NCBI GenBank assembly: GCA_937892405.1
Contig: CALAFS010000174.1
Span: 1 to 8,526, forward strand
DNA length: 8,526 bases
Direction of reading: 5' to 3'
Origin: an uncultured Clostridia bacterium
GTDB lineage: Bacteria; Bacillota; Clostridia; Oscillospirales; CAG-272
Shown: positions 5,260-8,526 of the stretch, in pieces
Layout of the letters: each line of letters opens with the position of its first letter
Position numbering within the stretch: the first letter of the stretch is position 1
Notes under the pieces: model-generated
What the model was told of the DNA's origin: nothing
What the model saw: the letters and a program-made list of their open reading frames with translations, nothing else
The model's database searches: none
Position numbers and translations under genes: made by a program

Positions 5260-7481
5260 AGAAAAAGAAGATCAAGACGCCCCCACGCGTCAAGAAGAGG
5301 CGGATCTCCTTACATACGGAAGACGGAAAAGAGATCCGTCTCAAGCGGGTACGGTGGAGAGGCGAGAAAAAAGAACGGATCCCCCGGCGGTGGTGGCAGA
5401 TCACAATCCTCGCTCTGATCTCCGTTCTGATCGGCGGATACTTCGGGTATTTCTGCCGATGGTCGTTTCTCCGGCTGTTTGACAGCGTGATCGATCTCGG
5501 TGTTTCGATCGCGGAATATCTTTTGACGATCTTCCTGATCGACACCTCGTTCCTCCCCGGGACGATCGACCGTGTACCCGATGTGCCGTTTGTCCCGTTT
5601 CTCCCCCTCGACTCCGGTTCTCTCTCCGGCGTGTTTGAACGCTTTTTCGCGCTGTTGTTCAATGCGGAACATTTTGCGGCATACAATGCCGGCTTTGCCG
5701 ATTTTCTTCTCGCCTTCCAGCGTCTTCTTTTACCGATCGTGCTCATGATTTTCGTGATCCGGGTAAAGCTCGAGGACGCCGCAAACGAGGAGAACGATCG
5801 GTTTGACTATGTGACACCGGGTGCCCGACGGTGGGAGAAGATCTTCGCCTTTTTTGCAAGAATCCGGGATTTTATCCTTTCGATCGTTTATGCCTGCCCG
5901 GTGTGGCTCTTTTGGACGATGACCGTCGTGATCCTTGCCGGCACGAATCTGCTGACGGTGGTGATCGGATTTCTCGCGAATGTGCTTCACCTTTCCGTTT
6001 CGCTCTCGCTCGGCAGTTCTTGGATCCAGCTTTACAAGCTCGCGCTCGATCTGACGATCACTTTCTCGACACTCCCGTGGTATGTTTGGGCTTTGGTTTT
6101 CTATGTCATCTTCTGCAAGCTACGGCGCATGTTCGCTTTGAATCGGCTTGCGGTGATGGAGGGAAAGATCCGGGAGTTTATCAAACGCCTGCCCCTTGCC
6201 GTTCTGATTACCGGCAAGATCGGTGTCGGAAAGACACAGAACAACATGAATCTGACGCTTTCCATGCAGGACGCGATGCGTGAGAGCATGCAGGAGTCCA
6301 TGCTGACGATCCGCGCAGAGTTCCCGGGGTACCCGTGGGAGAATCTCGACCGTCAGATCGGTATCATGTATCTTTGCGGTGATCTTCCGTCAAAGGCGGC
6401 GACGAGAACGCTCTTTTCGTCTCTTGCCAAAGAGGAAGAGGTCTATTTCGGATATACGGGCGAGCGGACATTCTCCGACGGGGTAACGGTCAAATATCTT
6501 TCCGATCGGCTTGTCGATTATGCGGAACTTCAGTACATGTACCGCGTGCAATGCCTTGTCTCGTCCAACTATTCCCTGCGTGTGGACGCAGATTTTACCG
6601 ACAAGGGCAAGTTTCCCCTGTGGACGGTGGATTATTTCGGTGCACCGCCCTTCGATCCTCACGGTGCCGCAGTCAGATCTCATATTCTCGATTTTGACAC
6701 CCTGCGGCTCGGACGGACTTTCGACGCCGGAAATGCCGGCGCGTGGGAATTCGGAATTCTTTCTCATACGGAGATGGGAAAGGATTTCGGAAACGCTTTG
6801 ACAAACAAGGATCTCAAGACAACAGACAAAAGCGCGAATATCAAAAACGACATGCTGATCGACCGGATCAAGATCCTGCGACACTCTTCAACGGCGTGTT
6901 ACACCCCGTATTGTCGGTATTTTGGCGACGAACAGCGACCGACCTCACTCGGTGCCGACGCGCTCGATCTCTGCGATGTGCTGAAGATCTCCGACAGCTC
7001 GGAGACGAAGTCAACCTATCCGTTGCTGACTTTGGAACGCTTTTTCTACGATCTGCTCGAGTCCCTGTGGTTCGGGTGGTACGCGACCCGGTCGGTCAAC
7101 CGTGCGGACACCGACGCTTTCGTTTTTCTCCTCCGATGGTTCATGCGGCGGTTTTATCCGAAGATCGAAGAGCAAAGACAGCTCTTCGGGTATCAGAAAA
7201 TGAAGGTCAGACTTGTCGACGGTGCGGATCTCGACGCCGAACCCGAGGTTTTCGAGATCTACAACTGTTTCAAGAAGACCCGTGCCGGTCGGTATGCAAC
7301 CGACTGTTTCTCCGACATTGTGGCGACGCGTGCCTTGCGCTCCGACTGGGAGTTCGATCTCTCGCAGAGCTACGAAGGTAACGAAGCAACGCCGGAAGAG
7401 CTCGCACGACAGCACTCGTATTTCGGAAAGAAGCTATTGAATATCAGAGGTGACGACAATGACCCTACGGGAAGCGATTGA
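5256..7481 (+). CDS. Polytopic membrane P-loop ATPase, pI/Zot-like assembly motor candidate
   Basis: The protein is 741 aa, starting at ATG 5256 with GAGG (5245-5248) seven bases upstream. Residues 1-45 are very basic. Membrane segments lie at about 47-66, 78-97, 152-170, 207-244 (probably two) and 273-288. The cytoplasmic ATPase follows with a Walker A motif GKIGVGKT at 320-327. Further motifs are VDYFGAPPFDPHGAAVRSH, a putative Walker B region GILSHTEMGKDFGNA (around E506), and DEQRPTSLGAD (558-568), which suits a conserved motor loop. Filamentous phage pI/Zot proteins are membrane ATPases that drive virion extrusion, and Gram-positive relatives can carry their membrane part N-terminally. 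The location after a pIII-like gene fits. Alternatives are a VirD4/FtsK-like DNA pump, but no conjugation genes are present. The lack of a clear acidic Walker B pair is unusual. Confidence 0.65.
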   Translation: MKKKKIKTPPRVKKRRISLHTEDGKEIRLKRVRWRGEKKERIPRRWWQITILALISVLIGGYFGYFCRWSFLRLFDSVIDLGVSIAEYLLTIFLIDTSFLPGTIDRVPDVPFVPFLPLDSGSLSGVFERFFALLFNAEHFAAYNAGFADFLLAFQRLLLPIVLMIFVIRVKLEDAANEENDRFDYVTPGARRWEKIFAFFARIRDFILSIVYACPVWLFWTMTVVILAGTNLLTVVIGFLANVLHLSVSLSLGSSWIQLYKLALDLTITFSTLPWYVWALVFYVIFCKLRRMFALNRLAVMEGKIREFIKRLPLAVLITGKIGVGKTQNNMNLTLSMQDAMRESMQESMLTIRAEFPGYPWENLDRQIGIMYLCGDLPSKAATRTLFSSLAKEEEVYFGYTGERTFSDGVTVKYLSDRLVDYAELQYMYRVQCLVSSNYSLRVDADFTDKGKFPLWTVDYFGAPPFDPHGAAVRSHILDFDTLRLGRTFDAGNAGAWEFGILSHTEMGKDFGNALTNKDLKTTDKSANIKNDMLIDRIKILRHSSTACYTPYCRYFGDEQRPTSLGADALDLCDVLKISDSSETKSTYPLLTLERFFYDLLESLWFGWYATRSVNRADTDAFVFLLRWFMRRFYPKIEEQRQLFGYQKMKVRLVDGADLDAEPEVFEIYNCFKKTRAGRYATDCFSDIVATRALRSDWEFDLSQSYEGNEATPEELARQHSYFGKKLLNIRGDDNDPTGSD
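7446..7453 (+). promoter_or_regulatory. Ribosome-binding site that fixes the recombinase start
   Basis: AGAGGTGA ends five bases before ATG 7459, an ideal spacing. The alternative in-frame GTG at 7450 lies inside this element and has no site of its own, so ATG 7459 is preferred. Confidence 0.75.
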
Positions 7482-8370
7482 AGAATATCTCATAGATCAG
7501 GTGATCCGCGGAAATTCCGGGAAGACGGTAACAGCGTACCGATACGCACTTTCCTACTTTCTCAACTTTGCGACGGATCTCCCGATCGAAGAGGTGACGC
7601 TCTCGCTCTGCCGGAGTTATTATATCGCCCTGCACACGCGCACTCTTTCCACCGTGACGGTGCAGACCTATGTCAGACAGCTCCGCGCTTTTCTGAACTG
7701 GCTGTTCCTCGAGGAAAAGATCCGGGAGAACATTTGCAAGAAATTCCGTCTTCCGAAAGCGGAACGCCCGACGATTGATGTTTTGACGGACGAGGAGATC
7801 GGGAGGATCTTCGAGACTTTTCCGTCGGAAAGTTTCCTCGATGTGCGCAACCGCGCCATTATTGCACTCTTCCTCGACTCGGGGATCCGACTCTCCGAGC
7901 TTGTCACCATCAAGAAGAATTACATTCACATTCCGGAACGGTATGTGATCGTAGACGGCAAAGGGAGAAAGCAACGCGCTGTCCCGTTCGGCAATACCGC
8001 AAGAGATCGGCTTGCACATTATGCCGGACACCTGCCGCCCGATACCCGGTATTTCTTCCTTCAGGAGAACGGATCGCCGATCACGGTCACCACGATGAAA
8101 GACATGTTCCGCGATCTGAAGGATCGGACGCAGATCGAGCGCCTGCATGCACACCTTTTGCGGCACACTTTCGCGACGCGCTACCTCGAGAACGGCGGGA
8201 ATATTTACGCGTTGCAGTCCATTCTCGGGCATACTTCGCTCGAAATGGTAAAGCGGTATCTTCACCTTGCGACGGCGCAGATCCACCGCGATTTTATCAA
8301 CTTTTCGCCTTTGGATCGGTACGAGGTCGCACCGGCGGAAGAGGAAGAAAAAGGAAGCGAGGCACCTTAA
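7459..8370 (+). CDS. XerC/D-type tyrosine recombinase (integrase)
   Basis: The protein is 303 aa from ATG 7459, a usual length for Xer-type and small phage integrases. Residues 1-95 form the SAM-like core-binding domain (LREAIEEYLIDQ, GKTVTAYRYALSYFLNF, YVRQLRAFLNWLF). The catalytic domain carries all expected residues: R144 (LDSGIRLSEL), K168 (VDGKGRKQRAVP), H232 and R235 (HAHLLRHTFAT), H258 (SILGHTS) and the nucleophile Y267 (VKRYLHLA). It cuts and rejoins DNA through a phosphotyrosine link without an external energy source. The gene overlaps the ATPase gene by 23 bases, so it belongs to the same operon rather than to the chromosome. An acidic tail (EEEEKGSEAP) follows the nucleophile helix. 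Lying next to a tRNA gene, it most likely integrates and excises this element. A housekeeping XerC/D is less likely given the operon linkage. Confidence 0.92.
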   Translation: MTLREAIEEYLIDQVIRGNSGKTVTAYRYALSYFLNFATDLPIEEVTLSLCRSYYIALHTRTLSTVTVQTYVRQLRAFLNWLFLEEKIRENICKKFRLPKAERPTIDVLTDEEIGRIFETFPSESFLDVRNRAIIALFLDSGIRLSELVTIKKNYIHIPERYVIVDGKGRKQRAVPFGNTARDRLAHYAGHLPPDTRYFFLQENGSPITVTTMKDMFRDLKDRTQIERLHAHLLRHTFATRYLENGGNIYALQSILGHTSLEMVKRYLHLATAQIHRDFINFSPLDRYEVAPAEEEEKGSEAP

Positions 8371-8388
8371 CCGAAAATTAAGGTGTCT
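8360..8388. other. 11-7-11 bp dyad at the recombinase stop codon, candidate recombination site
   Basis: AGGCACCTTAA (8360-8370) and TTAAGGTGTCT (8378-8388) are inverted repeats (one G-T pair) around the seven-base centre CCGAAAA. Two 11-bp arms with a 6-8 bp centre are the standard core for tyrosine recombinases. It is followed by AACTAAAG, not a T-run, so it is a poor plus-strand terminator. It overlaps the recombinase stop codon. Its left half resembles the tRNA-Lys segment CACCTTGATTAAAAG at 8512-8526. Function is inferred. Confidence 0.45.
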
Positions 8389-8401
8389 AACTAAAGTTTA
8401 C

Positions 8402-8424
8402 AAAAAGTCCCCCGAAACCGGGGG
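8402..8424 (-). terminator. GC-rich leftward terminator
   Basis: CCCCCG (8409-8414) pairs with CGGGGG (8419-8424) around loop AAAC. On the minus strand the stem is followed by ACTTTTT, an intrinsic terminator for transcripts coming from the tRNA side. AAAAAGTCC occurs directly repeated at 8402-8410 and 8428-8436. It probably backs up the terminator next to the tRNA and shields the element from leftward read-through. Confidence 0.75.
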
Positions 8425-8447
8425 TTGAAAAAGTCCGGGAAAGCAAG

Positions 8448-8481
8448 AAAAAACGCGGAAAAACCGAAGTTTTACCGCGTT
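8448..8481 (-). terminator. Intrinsic terminator of the tRNA-Lys transcript
   Basis: Read on the minus strand, AACGCGG plus AAAAC pairs with GTTTT plus CCGCGTT, with one internal mismatch and a TTCG tetraloop, followed by a run of six T (plus A-tract 8448-8453). It begins directly after the CCA end of the tRNA, so it ends the tRNA precursor with almost no trailer. Confidence 0.85.
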
Positions 8482-8526
8482 TGGTGCTCCTGCGGGAATT
8501 CGAATCCCGGACACCTTGATTAAAAG
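8482..8526 (-). tRNA. tRNA-Lys(UUU), 3' part from the anticodon loop to CCA
   Basis: On the minus strand the 45 bases divide exactly into the anticodon loop CTTTTAA (anticodon TTT), the 3' anticodon-stem strand TCAAG, the variable loop GTGTC, the T-arm CGGGA-TTCGAAT-TCCCG, the 3' acceptor strand CAGGAGC, discriminator A and encoded CCA. The T-stem pairs fully. The 5' half (acceptor, D-arm, 5' anticodon stem) lies beyond the window, so it is not possible to say whether the gene is intact. Anticodon TTT decodes lysine AAA/AAG. Genes of this type are frequent targets of tyrosine recombinases, and one is encoded next door with its 3' end facing this tRNA. Confidence 0.9.

Noticed and set aside
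7450..7458. GTG start for the recombinase
   Set aside because: The GTG lies inside the AGAGGTGA ribosome-binding site, which is ideally spaced for ATG 7459.
7465..8286. 273-codon open frame antisense to the recombinase
   Set aside because: The plus strand encodes a recombinase with all six catalytic residues. The antisense frame is a by-product of its codon bias.
8360..8400. Rightward terminator after the recombinase
   Set aside because: The hairpin is present but is followed by AACTAAAG rather than a T-run, so a recombination-site reading is preferred.
8388..8405. Chromosomal dif site used by host XerC/XerD
   Set aside because: The sequence is AT-rich but does not match the Firmicutes dif arms as I know them, and the element encodes its own recombinase.
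1..8526. CRISPR array, insertion sequence or long direct repeats
   Set aside because: No regularly spaced repeats, transposase motifs or terminal inverted repeats were seen. Only short dyads and a 9-base direct repeat near 8402 and 8428 were found.

Overview
The window looks like most of a small integrated element whose layout and protein architectures resemble a filamentous (inovirus-like) prophage of a Gram-positive, probably clostridial, host. The host inference rests on strong GGAGG-type ribosome-binding sites, a consensus SigA promoter, small secreted or membrane proteins with lysine-rich signal peptides, no sign of an outer-membrane secretin, and a tRNA-Lys gene with encoded CCA. No protein could be searched against a database, so family names rest on motifs, topology and gene order.

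Layout: (1) 1-246, minus strand: an AT-rich XRE/Cro-CI-type repressor, cut by the window start. (2) 247-408: a divergent control region with a perfect TTGACA-17-TATAAT promoter firing rightward and a 10-bp-arm palindrome lying across its -35 box, the expected arrangement for a lysogeny-type switch. (3) 409-1643: three small cytoplasmic proteins. The first has features of a small ssDNA-binding protein; the other two are basic and unassigned. Strong hairpins, including a likely three-way junction, separate them. (4) 1657-3048: two proteins with an N-terminal signal or anchor and beta-rich exterior domains. (5) 3104-7481: a tightly coupled morphogenesis-like block. It holds a 683-aa secreted protein with a C-terminal membrane anchor (pIII-like topology), a 35-aa single-span membrane peptide, and a 741-aa polytopic P-loop ATPase (pI/Zot-like role), joined by two ATGA stop/start overlaps. 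(6) 7459-8370: a tyrosine recombinase with all six catalytic residues, overlapping the ATPase gene. (7) 8371-8526: an 11-7-11 bp dyad at the recombinase stop codon, two terminators pointing left, and the 3' part of tRNA-Lys(UUU) on the minus strand. The window ends exactly at the edge of the anticodon loop.

How the parts may work together (inference): the repressor holds the rightward promoter shut. When it is released, the ssDNA-binding protein, the surface proteins, the large adsorption-like protein, the ATPase and the recombinase are made from one rightward transcription unit, with hairpins and translational coupling setting the ratios. The recombinase would integrate and excise the element at the tRNA-Lys end. 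A replication initiator and a classical major coat protein are not visible. This is the main reason to treat the inovirus assignment as likely rather than proven.
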